64,000 bases of DNA from Ottowia sp. SB7-C50 (GCF_033110285.1 NZ_CP136995.1:2852001-2916000); one strand, 5' to 3'. Positions 15,816-24,575 are shown, counted from the first letter of the stretch. Program-made: numbers and translations. The notes: generated by a model from the sequence alone, not told the origin.

Positions 15816-16733
15816 ATGATCCTCGCTTTCCATCCCCGTCGCGCCCTTCCCGTCGTCTGCGCCGTGCTGGCCCTGGCGGCTACGGCCCTGCCCGCCAGCG
15901 CGCAGACCGGCGGCACGCTGGACAAGATCCGCAGCAGCGGCAAGGCCGTCATCGGCGTGCGCGAAGCCTCGCCGCCCATGGCCTATGCGCTGGGCGCCAA
16001 CAGCAACTACACCGGCTACCACGTCGAGCTGTGCGAGCGCATCATCCGCAAGCTGGCGCCGCAGGCCAAGCTCGAATACTTCGCCATGACGCCGCAGAAC
16101 ACCATGGTGCTGGTGCAGAACGGCACCGTGGACATTGGCTGCGGCCCGGCCACCAACAACCTGACGCGCCAGCAGCAGGTGAGCTTTGGCGTCACGACCT
16201 ACCTGAGCCAGGTGCGCATGGCCGTGCGGGCCGATTCGGGCATCAGTGACTGGAAGCAGCTGGACGGCAAGAACGTCGCCGTGACCACCGGCACCACCGC
16301 CGTGCAGCTGCTGCGCAAGCTGGAACGCGACGCCGACATCAAGCTGAACCTGGTGCAGACGCGCGACAACCTGGAAAGCCTGCTGGCGGTCGAAAACGGC
16401 CGCGCCGCCGCCTTCGTGCTGGACGACAACCTGCTGGCTGGCGTGGTGGCCAACTCGCGCGACCCCAAGCTGTACAAGCTGGCCGGCACCTCGCTGCAGT
16501 CCGAGCCCATCGCCATCCTGTTCCGCAAGGACGACCCGGCCTTCAAGCAGGCGGTGGACGGCGAACTGAAGGCCATGATGGCCTCGGGCGACATGGCCAA
16601 GCACTACGACAAGTGGTTCATGCAGCCCATTCCGCCGCGCAACGTGGCGCTGAACCTGCCGCTGTCCGACGAGCTGAAGGCGCTGTTCGCCAAGCCCAAC
16701 GACGAGCCGATCGAAAGCTACAACAAGCGCTGA
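15816..16733 (+). CDS. Amino-acid ABC transporter substrate-binding protein
   Basis: This 305-residue periplasmic binding protein of the polar amino-acid (glutamate/aspartate, GltI-like) family starts with a Sec signal peptide cleaved near LPASAQ-T (residue 30). The mature part shows the family pattern GTLDKIRSSGKAVIGVREASPPMAY and IGCGPATNNLTRQQQVSFG. An AGGAG lies ten bases before the ATG at 15816. No permease or ATPase gene adjoins it in this window, so the remaining transporter parts must be elsewhere. It is divergent from the NAD-formate dehydrogenase operon. Glutamate/aspartate specificity is inferred from family resemblance only. Confidence 0.88.
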   Translation: MILAFHPRRALPVVCAVLALAATALPASAQTGGTLDKIRSSGKAVIGVREASPPMAYALGANSNYTGYHVELCERIIRKLAPQAKLEYFAMTPQNTMVLVQNGTVDIGCGPATNNLTRQQQVSFGVTTYLSQVRMAVRADSGISDWKQLDGKNVAVTTGTTAVQLLRKLERDADIKLNLVQTRDNLESLLAVENGRAAAFVLDDNLLAGVVANSRDPKLYKLAGTSLQSEPIAILFRKDDPAFKQAVDGELKAMMASGDMAKHYDKWFMQPIPPRNVALNLPLSDELKALFAKPNDEPIESYNKR

Positions 16734-16739
16734 CGACCC

Positions 16740-16779
16740 GCGCGCACGCACGCCCGACCCACGGCGCGTGCGTGCGCGC
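16740..16779. terminator. Perfect 14-bp GC hairpin after the binding-protein gene
   Basis: GCGCGCACGCACGC at 16740-16753 pairs perfectly with GCGTGCGTGCGCGC at 16766-16779 around a 12-nt loop. It begins four bases after the stop codon. There is no T run, so it may act as a Rho-dependent or mRNA-stabilising hairpin rather than a classic terminator. Confidence 0.5.
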
Positions 16780-16831
16780 TTGCCCTGGGGCGCGACGCCC
16801 CTGACACATCCATATGAGGACCCCCCCCGCG

Positions 16832-17311
16832 ATGCAAGGTGATAAAAAGGCCATCGAATTCCTGCAGGCGCAGCTCAAGAACGAGCTGACCGCCATCAAC
16901 CAGTACTACCTGCACTACCGCGTGCTCAAGCACTGGGGCTTCGACAAGCTGGCCAAAAAGGAATACGAGGAATCCATCGGCGAGATGAAGCACGCCGACC
17001 AGCTGATGGACCGCATCCTGATGCTGGACGGCCTGCCCAACCTGCAGGACCTGGGCAAGCTGATGGTGGGCGAGGACGTGCCCGAAATCCTGGCCTGCGA
17101 CCTGAAGCTGGAACGCGCCGCTCAAGCCACCATCAAGGACGGCATCGCCCACTGCGAAAGCGTGCGCGACTATGTCTCACGCGATTTGCTTGAAAGCATC
17201 CTCGACGACACCGAGGAGCACATCGACTTTCTGGAAACGCAGATCGAGCTGATCGGCAAGGTGGGGCTGCAGAACTACCTGCAAAGCCAGATGGGGGACG
17301 TTGGCAGTTGA
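16832..17311 (+). CDS. bfr: Bacterioferritin
   Basis: This 159-residue iron-storage protein forms a haem-bearing 24-mer that oxidises and stores iron. It aligns through its length with E. coli Bfr. Ferroxidase ligands appear in KNELTAINQYYLHYR (E18) and EMKHADQ (E51, H54), with the haem-ligating Met at residue 52. The C-terminal half has DDTEEHIDFLETQ and ends GLQNYLQSQ. The start MQGDKKAIEF was chosen because it matches the family N-terminus and follows a GAGGA; an ATG 18 bp upstream would add six residues. It sits next to an iron-uptake region that includes its partner Bfd at 22011. Confidence 0.95.
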   Translation: MQGDKKAIEFLQAQLKNELTAINQYYLHYRVLKHWGFDKLAKKEYEESIGEMKHADQLMDRILMLDGLPNLQDLGKLMVGEDVPEILACDLKLERAAQATIKDGIAHCESVRDYVSRDLLESILDDTEEHIDFLETQIELIGKVGLQNYLQSQMGDVGS

Positions 17312-17336
17312 GGAGTGCACCGCTGGTGACGTGACG

Positions 17337-17362
17337 AAGGGGCCAACACAGGCCCCTTTTTT
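17337..17362 (+). terminator. Rho-independent terminator of bfr
   Basis: GGGGCC at 17339-17344 pairs with GGCCCC at 17351-17356 across an AACACA loop, extended by AA/TT, and is followed by six T residues. It lies 26 bp after the bfr stop codon. Confidence 0.85.
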
Positions 17363-17385
17363 GTGGCGCAGAGCCAACCCAACAG

Positions 17386-17484
17386 CCGGACGCGAAGGGC
17401 GCCAAGGTTTCGCGAAGGACGCGAAAAATACCTTTTTGATTTCTTTCGCGTCCTTCGCGTTTTCTTCGCGCCCTTCGCGTCCGG
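17386..17484. repeat. Inverted-repeat element (family B)
   Basis: The element opens with CCGGACGCGAAGGGCGCCAA and closes with the facing CGCGCCCTTCGCGTCCGG. Inside it repeats CGCGAAGGACGCGAAA and TTTCGCGTCCTTCGCG, so it can fold into a long hairpin. It lies between the bfr terminator and the Fur box. Closely similar copies are at 30897, 40966 and 45525. Confidence 0.85.
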
Positions 17485-17514
17485 ATGCTGGGTTGCCTGC
17501 GTGCGGCCACCTCG

Positions 17515-17533
17515 ATTAATGACAATCATTCTC
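17515..17533. promoter_or_regulatory. Fur box upstream of TonB-dependent receptor
   Basis: ATTAATGACAATCATTCTC matches 15 of 19 positions of the GATAATGATAATCATTATC consensus, counted by eye. It sits about 110 bp before the receptor gene and an AT-rich TATAGAAT lies just downstream. Iron-dependent repression of the receptor operon is inferred. Confidence 0.8.
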
Positions 17534-17627
17534 ATTTGCATATAGAATCCGCTCCCATCCCTTGCACGCCAGCGAACGGCGCGCCGCAAGCGTCCACCCC
17601 TTGCCCGCGCCCAGGTAGCCAGCCAAA

Positions 17628-19964
17628 GTGCTTTTCAATGCTTTGCTGGACTTCACCATGTTGGTCGACCGTGTTTTCAAGCCTGATGGGCCCGCTGCCG
17701 TTTCTGGACAAGCGCAGGCAGCTCCTGATTTCATAGCTTTCTCCGGGCCGGCGAGTCCACCACTGCTGCCGCTGGGCGCGCTGCTGCTGGCCGGATCGCT
17801 CGGCGCGCCGGCGCTGGCGCAGCAACCGCCGGACGAGGTCGCCGGCACGCTGGGCACCGTCACCGTGCGCGATGCGGGCACGGGCGACGGCTCGACGAAC
17901 AGCAAGACGCAACTGCGCGCCAGCCGCACCGAGATCGGCAAGGGCAAGCAGGCGCTGCGCGACATCCCGCAAAGCGTGACGGTGATGACCGAGAAGCTGA
18001 TGCAGGACCGCAACCTGGACGACTTCCGCGAAGTGCTGCGCACCACCGCCGGCGTCACCTTCCAGGCCGGCGAAACGGGCGAGGAAGACGTGCGCCTGCG
18101 CGGCTTTTCGCTGGGCACGGCGGGCGACATTTACCGCGACGGCCTGCGCGACGCGCCGCTGATCGAGCGCGACACCTTCAACGACGACCGCGTCGAGGTC
18201 ATCAAGGGCTCGGCGTCGATGCTGTTCGGCAAGGGCTCCACCGGCGGCGTGGTCAATCAGGTCAGCAAGCAGCCCTTTCTGATGACGCAGCATGAAGCCG
18301 CCTTGACCCTAGGCAACGGCAACGAAAAACGCGTGCACGGCGACTTCAACTGGCAGACCGGGCAGGACGCCGCATTCCGCCTGAACGTGCTGGCGCACGA
18401 CGCCGATAACTGGGGCGCGCACCAGCGCAAGCTGGGCATCGCACCCACGTTGCGCTGGGGCACCGGCACGCGCAACGAGTTCTCGGTCGGCCTCTACCAC
18501 CTTGACGTGGACGGCCGCAGCAACTTCAACCACCCCTGGTTCATCCGCGACGGCCGCATCGTGCCGACGCTGCCGGCGCGCAACTTCTATGGGCTGGACA
18601 GCGACAAGCAGAACAGCGCGTCCACCTACCTCACGCTGGGCCACACGCACCGCTTTGACGACGGCGGCCAGCTCAAGACGCAGCTGCGCCACGGCCGCTA
18701 CGAGCGCGACCTGTGGGCCAGCGCGCTGCGCTTTGGCACCACGCACGGCGCGGCCACCACGCTCGACAACTGGGGACCGGACACGGTCATTGTCCGCACG
18801 CCCAAGGGCCGTATCGGCCACAGTGCGCTGACGCAACTGCAGAGCGATTACAGCAACACGTTCCGCTGGGGCGGGCGCGAGCACAAGCTGATCGCTGGCG
18901 TCGACTTCTACTACGACGACGCGCGCCGCAACAACAACTTCGCCGGCGCGGCCAGCGGCCTGAACACCAGCGTCGGGACGCCCCACAACGGCGACTGGCG
19001 CGCCGACACGCGCGGCGATCCGGTCTACAACACTTTTAACGCACGCAACCTGGGGCTGTACGTGCAGGACGCCATGGCCGTCACCGACACGCTGAAGCTG
19101 GTGGCCGGCGTGCGGCTGGACCATTTCAAGGCCCGGTACGACACCGCGGTCAGCACGGCGGCCAACGGCGTGGTGACGCCGGGCTACCGCTTCGACAAGA
19201 GCGAATCGCTCTGGAGCCCGCGCCTGGGGCTGCTGTACCAGCCGAGCGCGACGCAGTCGTACTACGTATCCTATGGCACGTCGTACAACACCTCGGGCGA
19301 TGCCTACCAGTTCACGCCCCCCAGCCCCAATAGCGCCCTGGCCAATACGCCAGCCGAAAAGAGCCGCAACCTGGAAATCGGCGGCAAGTGGGAGCTGTAC
19401 GAGCAGCGCCTGTCGCTGGGCGCAGCGCTGTTCTATTCAGAAAAGTACAACGAGCGCAACCAGGACCCCGACAGCGCCGCCACGCAATACCTGCTGTCGG
19501 GCAAACGCCATGCGGCGGGCATGGAATTCAACGCCGCCGGCCGCATCACGCCGGCGTGGGAAGTGTTCTGGAACCACACCTGGATCCCCAGCGCGCGCAT
19601 CGACCAGAGCAACCAGGTGCTGGCCGCGGGCGGCGGCGGCGCGCAGGTGCAGGGCGACCGCCCGGGCCTGACGCCGCGCCACAGCGGCAGCCTGTGGACC
19701 ACGTACCGCGTCAACCCGAAGCTGCGTCTGGGCCTGGGCGCCAACTACCGCGGCAGCCAGAGCCCCGACGGCAACCGCGCCGTGAAGGCGTCCGGCTTCG
19801 TCACGGTCGACGTCATGGCCGAGTATGCGTTCACGGAGCTGACCACGCTCAAGTTCAACGTCAGCAACCTGACGGACAAGCTGTACGCCGACACGCTGTA
19901 CCGCGGCTTCTACGGGCCGGGGCAGCCGCGGCGCGTGCAACTCACGCTGAAGCACATGTTTTGA
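17628..19964 (+). CDS. TonB-dependent siderophore receptor
   Basis: This 778-residue outer-membrane receptor takes up a ferric siderophore using energy from TonB-ExbB-ExbD. After the leader there is a TonB-box-like GTVTVRD (about residue 75), a plug domain ([32 protein letters not shown] in pieces, [32 protein letters not shown]) and a beta barrel ending with the family C-terminus ([12 protein letters not shown]...LTLKHMF). The leader is unusual: the hydrophobic signal ([21 protein letters not shown] in part) starts only near residue 44, after sequence that includes a family A repeat ([14 protein letters not shown]). ATGs at 17658 or 17685 are alternatives. The ligand cannot be told from the sequence. 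Confidence 0.92.
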   Translation: MLFNALLDFTMLVDRVFKPDGPAAVSGQAQAAPDFIAFSGPASPPLLPLGALLLAGSLGAPALAQQPPDEVAGTLGTVTVRDAGTGDGSTNSKTQLRASRTEIGKGKQALRDIPQSVTVMTEKLMQDRNLDDFREVLRTTAGVTFQAGETGEEDVRLRGFSLGTAGDIYRDGLRDAPLIERDTFNDDRVEVIKGSASMLFGKGSTGGVVNQVSKQPFLMTQHEAALTLGNGNEKRVHGDFNWQTGQDAAFRLNVLAHDADNWGAHQRKLGIAPTLRWGTGTRNEFSVGLYHLDVDGRSNFNHPWFIRDGRIVPTLPARNFYGLDSDKQNSASTYLTLGHTHRFDDGGQLKTQLRHGRYERDLWASALRFGTTHGAATTLDNWGPDTVIVRTPKGRIGHSALTQLQSDYSNTFRWGGREHKLIAGVDFYYDDARRNNNFAGAASGLNTSVGTPHNGDWRADTRGDPVYNTFNARNLGLYVQDAMAVTDTLKLVAGVRLDHFKARYDTAVSTAANGVVTPGYRFDKSESLWSPRLGLLYQPSATQSYYVSYGTSYNTSGDAYQFTPPSPNSALANTPAEKSRNLEIGGKWELYEQRLSLGAALFYSEKYNERNQDPDSAATQYLLSGKRHAAGMEFNAAGRITPAWEVFWNHTWIPSARIDQSNQVLAAGGGGAQVQGDRPGLTPRHSGSLWTTYRVNPKLRLGLGANYRGSQSPDGNRAVKASGFVTVDVMAEYAFTELTTLKFNVSNLTDKLYADTLYRGFYGPGQPRRVQLTLKHMF
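17701..17739 (+). repeat. Family A repeat in the receptor leader
   Basis: The copy reads GGACAAGCGCAGGCAGCTCC then TGATTTCATAGC, the reverse layout of the intergenic family A repeat. It is translated as [11 protein letters not shown] ahead of the signal-peptide hydrophobic core. Confidence 0.65.
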
Positions 19965-19971
19965 CCGCACC

Positions 19972-20661
19972 ATGCTGCTGCACCTGAAAAACCTGCTCAA
20001 CAAAAGCGAACTGGCGCAGGCGCGCGGGCTTCTGCTGGCCGCCGACGCGCCGTGGACCGACGGCCGCCGCAGCGCAGGCGCGCAGGCGGTGCAGGTCAAG
20101 CACAACCAGCAAATGGCGCAGGACAGCGCCAGCGCCGCCACGCTGCGCGCACTGGTGCTGGGCGCGCTCCAACGCGACGCGCTGCTGTTTTCAGCCGCGC
20201 TGCCGCGCAAGATCTTCAACCCGCTGTTCAACCGCTATGGCGGCGACGCCAACCATTACGGCGCGCATGTCGACGGCGCCGTGCTGCATTCGCGCGCCAG
20301 CGACGAGTGGGTGCGCACCGACCTGTCGTGCACGGTGTTCCTGAACGCGCCGGACGAATACGAGGGCGGCGAGTTGGTGATCCACGACACCTTCGGTCCG
20401 CAGCGCGTCAAGCTGCCGGCGGGCGATGCCGTGCTGTACCCCGGCACCAGCGTGCACGAGGTGCTGCCGGTGACGCGCGGCGTGCGCATCGCCAGCTTCC
20501 TGTGGATCGAGAGCATGGTGCGCTCTGAAGAACAGCGCCGCCTGCTGTTCGAGATGGACATGGCACTGCTGGCCTTGCGCCAGCGCGAGGGCGAAAGCGC
20601 CGAGGCGACGCGGCTGACGGGCGTCTATCACAACCTGTTGCGGATGTGGGCAAGGACTTGA
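19972..20661 (+). CDS. piuC: Fe(II)/2-oxoglutarate-dependent PKHD-type hydroxylase, PiuC-like
   Basis: This 229-residue dioxygenase of the PKHD/PiuC family has the iron triad H99-x-D101 ([10 protein letters not shown]) and H162 (GTSVHEV), with R172 placed to bind 2-oxoglutarate ([11 protein letters not shown]). PiuC genes regularly accompany TonB-dependent siderophore receptors. The substrate is unknown, and a role in processing the siderophore or a linked compound is a family-level guess. The gene begins 8 bp after the receptor stop codon, so it is translated as part of the same Fur-controlled operon. Confidence 0.92.
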   Translation: MLLHLKNLLNKSELAQARGLLLAADAPWTDGRRSAGAQAVQVKHNQQMAQDSASAATLRALVLGALQRDALLFSAALPRKIFNPLFNRYGGDANHYGAHVDGAVLHSRASDEWVRTDLSCTVFLNAPDEYEGGELVIHDTFGPQRVKLPAGDAVLYPGTSVHEVLPVTRGVRIASFLWIESMVRSEEQRRLLFEMDMALLALRQREGESAEATRLTGVYHNLLRMWART

Positions 20662-20767
20662 TTCCCCCTGTGGCGCTGCGCGCCTTCCCCCAAAGGGGGA
20701 CAACGCTGGCGACCGGCGCAGGTCCGGCCGCGGCGTTCCCGCGCGGCCTGCTCCGCGGCGGTTGGTC
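20662..20767. repeat. GC-rich repeat (family C)
   Basis: The element begins immediately after the piuC stop codon with CCCCCTGTGGCGCTGCGCGCC, has a CCCCCAAAGGGGG palindrome with GACAACGCTGG, and ends in a GCGGCCTGCTCCGCGG arm. It is clearly similar to the copies at 50444-50555 and 61453-61578. Confidence 0.8.
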
Positions 20768-20800
20768 ATGGGTGACAGCGGCGCCCGTCCAGTCTGCTTG

Positions 20801-20835
20801 ATCAGCTATCAAAATAAAAGCAATATGCCTGCATG
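20801..20835. repeat. Family A repeat fragment before the hydroxyacid oxidase gene
   Basis: CAGCTATCAAAATAAAAGCA matches the AT-rich half of family A in reverse. It ends at the proposed start codon and leaves that gene without a visible ribosome-binding site. Confidence 0.55.
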
Positions 20836-21943
20836 GCTCACCTTGAACGATCTGGCTTTGACGGCCGAAGGCGCGCTCGACCCGGCCACGTGGGCCTATT
20901 TCAGTGGCGGCGCGGCGGACGAGATCACGCTGCGCGACAACGCTGCTGCGTGGCAGGCGCTGCGGCTGTGGCCGCGGGTGTTGCGGCCGCTGGCGGGCGG
21001 GCACACGCGCACGCAACTGGGCTGTCACGCGCTGCCGCACCCGATTCTGTTGGCGCCGGTGGCGCACCAGCAGCTGGCGCACCCGGATGGCGAATGGGCC
21101 AGCGCGCTGGCCGCTGCCGCCCAAGGCGCGGGCTTTGTGCTGGCCACCCAGTCGAACGTGCCGATGGAGCGCATCGCCGAAAGCGTGCTGGCCGACCCGG
21201 GGCGCGGGCCGCTGTGGTTTCAGCTGTACTGGCAGGCGGATCGCGGCTTCAACCGGGCGTTAGTGCAACGCGCCGAAGCAGCGGGCTTCGAGGCCATCGT
21301 GCTCACCGTCGACGCGCCGGTGCAAGGGCTGCGCGACCGCGAGCTGCGCGCCGGCTTCGCGCTGCCGCCGGGGGTGCGGGCGGTGCATCTGCCGCACGCG
21401 CCGCACGCCCCCACCGCGCCCGACACCTACTGCGCCGGCCTGCCCGCGCACGCGCCCACGTGGAGCGACTTGGCCTGGCTTCAGGCGCAAACGCGGCTGC
21501 CGGTGTGGCTGAAAGGCGTCCTGCACCCGCTGGACGCGCGCCAGGCGCAGGCGCTGCAGGTGGCGGGCCTGATCGTCAGCAACCACGGCGGGCGCGCGCT
21601 GGACACGGCCCCGCCCACGGCGCAGGCCCTGCCGCTGGTGCGCGACGCCGTGGGCCGCGAGATGCCGCTGATCGTCGACGGTGGCATCCGGCGCGGCACC
21701 GATGTGCTGAAGGCCATCGCGCTGGGCGCGCAGGCGGTCATGATCGGCCGGCCGGTCGTGCATGCGCTGGCGGCGGGCGGCCCGTTGGCGGTGGCCCGCA
21801 CGATCCGCCTGCTGCGCGACGAACTGGAAATGGCCATGGCATTGACCGGCTGCAGAACGCTGGGCGATGCGGGGCCGGCGCTGCTGGACCCCACGCTGTC
21901 AGCCGACAACGCAAAGAAGCCCTATCACCATGATTGGGATTGA
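20825..21943 (+). CDS. FMN-dependent alpha-hydroxy-acid oxidase/dehydrogenase
   Basis: This 372-residue TIM-barrel flavoprotein belongs to the family of lactate, glycolate and mandelate dehydrogenases, which oxidise 2-hydroxy acids to 2-keto acids. Family motifs seen are LTVDAPVQG, the catalytic His-Gly-Gly in IVSNHGGRALD, and the phosphate-binding DGGIRRGTDVLKAIALGA with MIGRPV. The start MPAWLTLNDL fits the family N-terminus; an ATG at 20768 would add residues encoded by repeat sequence. It follows piuC after a family C repeat and lies between two Fur boxes, so it may be iron-regulated, but the substrate and any link to iron are not visible. Its last codons overlap the next Fur box. Confidence 0.88.
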   Translation: MPAWLTLNDLALTAEGALDPATWAYFSGGAADEITLRDNAAAWQALRLWPRVLRPLAGGHTRTQLGCHALPHPILLAPVAHQQLAHPDGEWASALAAAAQGAGFVLATQSNVPMERIAESVLADPGRGPLWFQLYWQADRGFNRALVQRAEAAGFEAIVLTVDAPVQGLRDRELRAGFALPPGVRAVHLPHAPHAPTAPDTYCAGLPAHAPTWSDLAWLQAQTRLPVWLKGVLHPLDARQAQALQVAGLIVSNHGGRALDTAPPTAQALPLVRDAVGREMPLIVDGGIRRGTDVLKAIALGAQAVMIGRPVVHALAAGGPLAVARTIRLLRDELEMAMALTGCRTLGDAGPALLDPTLSADNAKKPYHHDWD

Positions 21944-21960
21944 CAATGAGAATCAATCTC
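21942..21960. promoter_or_regulatory. Fur box upstream of bfd-tonB-exbBD-hemP
   Basis: GACAATGAGAATCAATCTC matches 15 of 19 positions of the Fur consensus by eye and continues into ATTTAACATT. It lies about 50 bp before bfd and overlaps the stop codon of the hydroxyacid oxidase gene. Confidence 0.8.
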
Positions 21961-22010
21961 ATTTAACATTCGCATCCTTCATCCGCTGTGCTGCAAAGGC
22001 CCCGCCCCCC

Positions 22011-22235
22011 ATGATCGTCTGCGTCTGCCAACGCGTCTCTGACCGCGACATCGTCCGCCACGCCCGCGCCGGCATGGGCTTTGACGACATCCAGCTCGAA
22101 CTGGGTGTGGCCACCTGCTGCGGACGCTGCGAAGGCTGCGCGCGCGAACTGGTGGCGCAGTGCGCGTCGAGCCACCCCGTGGCGGCGCTGCACAACGCCA
22201 CCACCAGCGACGGGCCGCAAGGCGCCCGCGTCTGA
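22011..22235 (+). CDS. bfd: Bacterioferritin-associated ferredoxin
   Basis: This 74-residue [2Fe-2S] protein reduces the ferric core of bacterioferritin so that stored iron can be released when iron is scarce. It has the C-x-C pair at residues 4 and 6 (VCVCQ) and the second pair within TCCGRCEGC (residues 36-43), plus the BFD fold features SDRDIVRHARAG and FDDIQLELG. It is the first gene after the second Fur box. Control by low iron agrees with its role; the partner bfr lies 5 kb away. Confidence 0.93.
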   Translation: MIVCVCQRVSDRDIVRHARAGMGFDDIQLELGVATCCGRCEGCARELVAQCASSHPVAALHNATTSDGPQGARV

Positions 22236-22237
22236 CC

Positions 22238-22345
22238 ATGGACGCAGTGGCCGCCGCCTGGGCCTCGCTGGGCAGCCTCGCGCTGGTGCTGGGCGGGCTG
22301 CTGTGGGTCTTTAGCGGCACCGCCCCGCGCGAACCCGCACGCTGA
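22238..22345 (+). CDS. Putative 35-aa single-pass membrane peptide
   Basis: This short frame begins 2 bp after the bfd stop codon and reads MDAVAAAWASLGSLALVLGG followed by a short polar tail with Arg residues. It has one predicted transmembrane helix of about 18 residues and a positively charged C-terminus. Nothing is recognised. Tight coupling to bfd and position directly before tonB favour a real gene, but the size makes this uncertain. Confidence 0.45.
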   Translation: MDAVAAAWASLGSLALVLGGLLWVFSGTAPREPAR

Positions 22346-22389
22346 CGCTCACCTGCCTTGCCCCCAGCGCGCCGCGGCGCGCTCGTATC

Positions 22390-23169
22390 ATGTCGGCGAC
22401 TTCGCTTTTACTCCCCGCACCTGTGTCGAACCTGGGCCGCAACGCCGCCATCGTCGGCAGCGTCGTGCTGCTGCACGGCGTGGCCCTGTGGGCGCTGCAA
22501 CGGGGGCTGGTGCGCCCGCCGCCTCCGGTGGTGGTGCCGGCGCAGATCATGGCCGAGCTGATCACGCCGCCCCCTGCTCCGGCGCCTGCCCCTGCTGCGC
22601 CACCGCCCAGCCCCGCGCCGCGGCCTGCGCCACCAACGCCCGGCGTGCCCGCGCCGCCGCCCAAGCCCCGCCTGGGGCCCCCGCCGCCTGCGCCTCGCGC
22701 GGCGGTACAGCCGTCGCCCGCACCCGTCGCGACCCCTCGCGCGACCACGCCGGCACTGGCGCCAGCGCCGGCCGCAGCCGAGCCTGCGGCCGCCCCCGCA
22801 CCGGCCCCGGTCGCCGCGCCTGCAGCCCCGCCCGCCGCACCGCCCGCCCCCGCTGCACCGCCCGCGCCGCCGGCGCAGCCCGTGGTGGTGCGACCGTCCA
22901 CGGAGGCGGCCTACCTGAACAACCCGCGCCCCGACTACCCGGCCATCAGCAAGCGCCTGGGCGAGAGCGGCCGCGTCATCGTGCGCGTGCTGATCGGCCC
23001 CGACGGCCGCGCGCAAGACGCCCGCGTGCAGCGGTCCAGTGGCTTCGACCGGCTCGACCAGGTGGCGCTGGAAACCGCCCGCGACCGCTGGCGCTACGTG
23101 CCCGGCACGCGCGACGGCGTGCCCGAGGCGATGTGGTTCAACGTGCCGATCAACTTCGTGCTGGATTGA
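22390..23169 (+). CDS. tonB: TonB energy transducer
   Basis: This 259-residue protein links the inner-membrane ExbB-ExbD motor to outer-membrane receptors. It has an N-terminal membrane anchor (about residues 17-37), then a very long Pro/Ala-rich periplasmic spacer (about residues 42-170, PAPAP and PPAP repeats), and a C-terminal TonB domain with YLNNPRPDYPAISKRLGESG and RVIVRVLIGPDGR. The ATG at 22390 follows the short membrane-peptide gene by 44 bp. Together with the downstream exbB and exbD it powers siderophore receptors such as the one at 17628. Confidence 0.94.
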   Translation: MSATSLLLPAPVSNLGRNAAIVGSVVLLHGVALWALQRGLVRPPPPVVVPAQIMAELITPPPAPAPAPAAPPPSPAPRPAPPTPGVPAPPPKPRLGPPPPAPRAAVQPSPAPVATPRATTPALAPAPAAAEPAAAPAPAPVAAPAAPPAAPPAPAAPPAPPAQPVVVRPSTEAAYLNNPRPDYPAISKRLGESGRVIVRVLIGPDGRAQDARVQRSSGFDRLDQVALETARDRWRYVPGTRDGVPEAMWFNVPINFVLD

Positions 23170-23237
23170 GCGATAGCGCCTGAACCGCTGCGCCGCCGCC
23201 TGCCGTCCCCTGACAACCCTTTCGAAAGTCCCTCCTC

Positions 23238-23951
23238 ATGAACCCCTCATTCGGCCTTTGGCACGTGTGGTCGCAAGGCGACTGGATCACGCGCGGCGTC
23301 TTCACGGCCCTGGTCCTGATGTCGCTGGCCTCGTGGATCGTCATCGCCATCAAGGCGCTGGACGTGGTGCGCGCCAAGCGCCAGGCCGCGCGCGTCGAAG
23401 GCTTCTGGCATTCGTCGGACATGGCCGAAGGCTTGGCCAAGCTCGGCGACGACGACGCCAACCCGTTCCGCCAGCTGGCCATCGAAGGCCGCGAGGCCGC
23501 CGCGCATCACCGCGCCACCAAGGCGCAACTGCACGACAGCCTGGACGCCAGCGACTGGATCTCGCGCGCGCTCCGCAACAGTATTGATAGCACCACAGGC
23601 GAGCTGCAGGCGGGCCTGGCGATTCTGGCCTCGGTCGGCTCCACCGCGCCCTTCGTCGGGCTGTTCGGCACCGTGTGGGGCATTTATCACGCGCTGATGA
23701 AGATCGGCGCTGCGGGCCAGGCCAGCATCGACCAGGTGGCGGGGCCGATCGGCGAAGCGCTGATCATGACAGCGCTGGGCCTGGCGGTGGCGATTCCGGC
23801 GGTGTTGGGCTACAACGCGCTGGTGCGCGGCAACAAGCACATTCTGGCCATGCTGGGCCGCTTTGCGCACGACCTGCACGCCTACCACGTGACCGGCGCG
23901 CGCGTCACCACCGCCAGCGACGGCAACGTGGTGTCACTGAAACGGGGTTGA
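23238..23951 (+). CDS. exbB: ExbB proton-channel protein
   Basis: This 237-residue inner-membrane protein of the MotA/TolQ/ExbB family forms the proton channel that energises TonB. It has an N-terminal helix (TRGVFTALVLMSLASWIVIA), a cytoplasmic loop, and two C-terminal helices containing the family signature GSTAPFVGLFGTVWGIYHAL and GEALIMTALGLAVAIPAVLGYNAL. The loop segment RNSIDSTTGELQAG shows partial likeness to the family A repeat. exbD starts 2 bp after its stop codon. Confidence 0.94.
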   Translation: MNPSFGLWHVWSQGDWITRGVFTALVLMSLASWIVIAIKALDVVRAKRQAARVEGFWHSSDMAEGLAKLGDDDANPFRQLAIEGREAAAHHRATKAQLHDSLDASDWISRALRNSIDSTTGELQAGLAILASVGSTAPFVGLFGTVWGIYHALMKIGAAGQASIDQVAGPIGEALIMTALGLAVAIPAVLGYNALVRGNKHILAMLGRFAHDLHAYHVTGARVTTASDGNVVSLKRG

Positions 23952-23953
23952 GC

Positions 23954-24370
23954 ATGGCCGGATTCATCGCCGAAGAGCACGACGAGGTGATGAGCGAGAT
24001 CAACATGGTCCCGTTCATCGACGTGATGCTGGTGCTGCTGATCATCTTCATCATCACCGTGCCGGTGATGAAGCACGCAGTCAACGTGGAATTGCCGCGC
24101 GCAGCCAACGAGAAGGAAGTCGTGCAGCCGCAGACGCTGCGCCTCACAGTGCAGGCCGACGGCAGCTACTGGGTGGGCGAAGAACGGATTGCCGACGCAC
24201 AGTTGGGCGCGCGCCTGCAGGCCGAAGCCGCCAAGACGCCGCAGCCCGACCTGCATATCCGCGGCGACCGCGACGTGCGCTATGAGCGCGTGGCGCAAGC
24301 CATGGCGGCGGCGCAGCAGGCGGGGTTGAAGAAGATTGGCTTCGTCACCGAGCCGCCGCGCGCGAATTGA
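23954..24370 (+). CDS. exbD: ExbD biopolymer transport protein
   Basis: This 138-residue inner-membrane protein has a short cytoplasmic N-terminus (EEHDEVMSEINMVPFIDVML), one transmembrane helix with the conserved Asp in FIDVML that carries protons, and a periplasmic domain (LRLTVQADGSYWVGEERI, PDLHIRGDRDVRYERV). It works with ExbB and TonB. The gene is directly downstream of exbB with a 2-bp gap. Confidence 0.94.
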   Translation: MAGFIAEEHDEVMSEINMVPFIDVMLVLLIIFIITVPVMKHAVNVELPRAANEKEVVQPQTLRLTVQADGSYWVGEERIADAQLGARLQAEAAKTPQPDLHIRGDRDVRYERVAQAMAAAQQAGLKKIGFVTEPPRAN

Positions 24371-24377
24371 TCAGGCC

Positions 24378-24575
24378 ATGCGCACCGACGTCCGTACGCA
24401 TCCCATGACGACCGCTTCGCCAGCCGCGGCGAACGGCACCCCGGCTGACGCAGTACCCGCTCCGGTGCCGAGCAACGAGCTGATGCGCGGCCGCCAGTTG
24501 CTGGAAATCAGCCATAACGGCGCGGTCTATCGCCTGCAGCAGACGCGGCAGGGCAAGCTGATACTGACCAAGTAG
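24378..24575 (+). CDS. hemP: Hemin uptake protein HemP
   Basis: This 65-residue protein ends in the HemP core SNELMRGRQLLEISHNGAVYRLQQTRQGKLILTK. HemP proteins are small and commonly sit in Fur-controlled haem or TonB operons; the biochemical role is unclear. The first ATG after the exbD stop (7 bp) is used; an internal ATG at 24405 would give 56 residues and cannot be excluded. It is the last gene of the Fur-box operon, ahead of a 250-bp repeat-bearing gap. Confidence 0.85.
   Translation: MRTDVRTHPMTTASPAAANGTPADAVPAPVPSNELMRGRQLLEISHNGAVYRLQQTRQGKLILTK

Noticed and set aside
15731..16249. An alternative plus-strand frame across the amino-acid binding protein gene
   Set aside because: The binding-protein frame has a signal peptide, a good ribosome-binding site and family motifs; the other frame has none.
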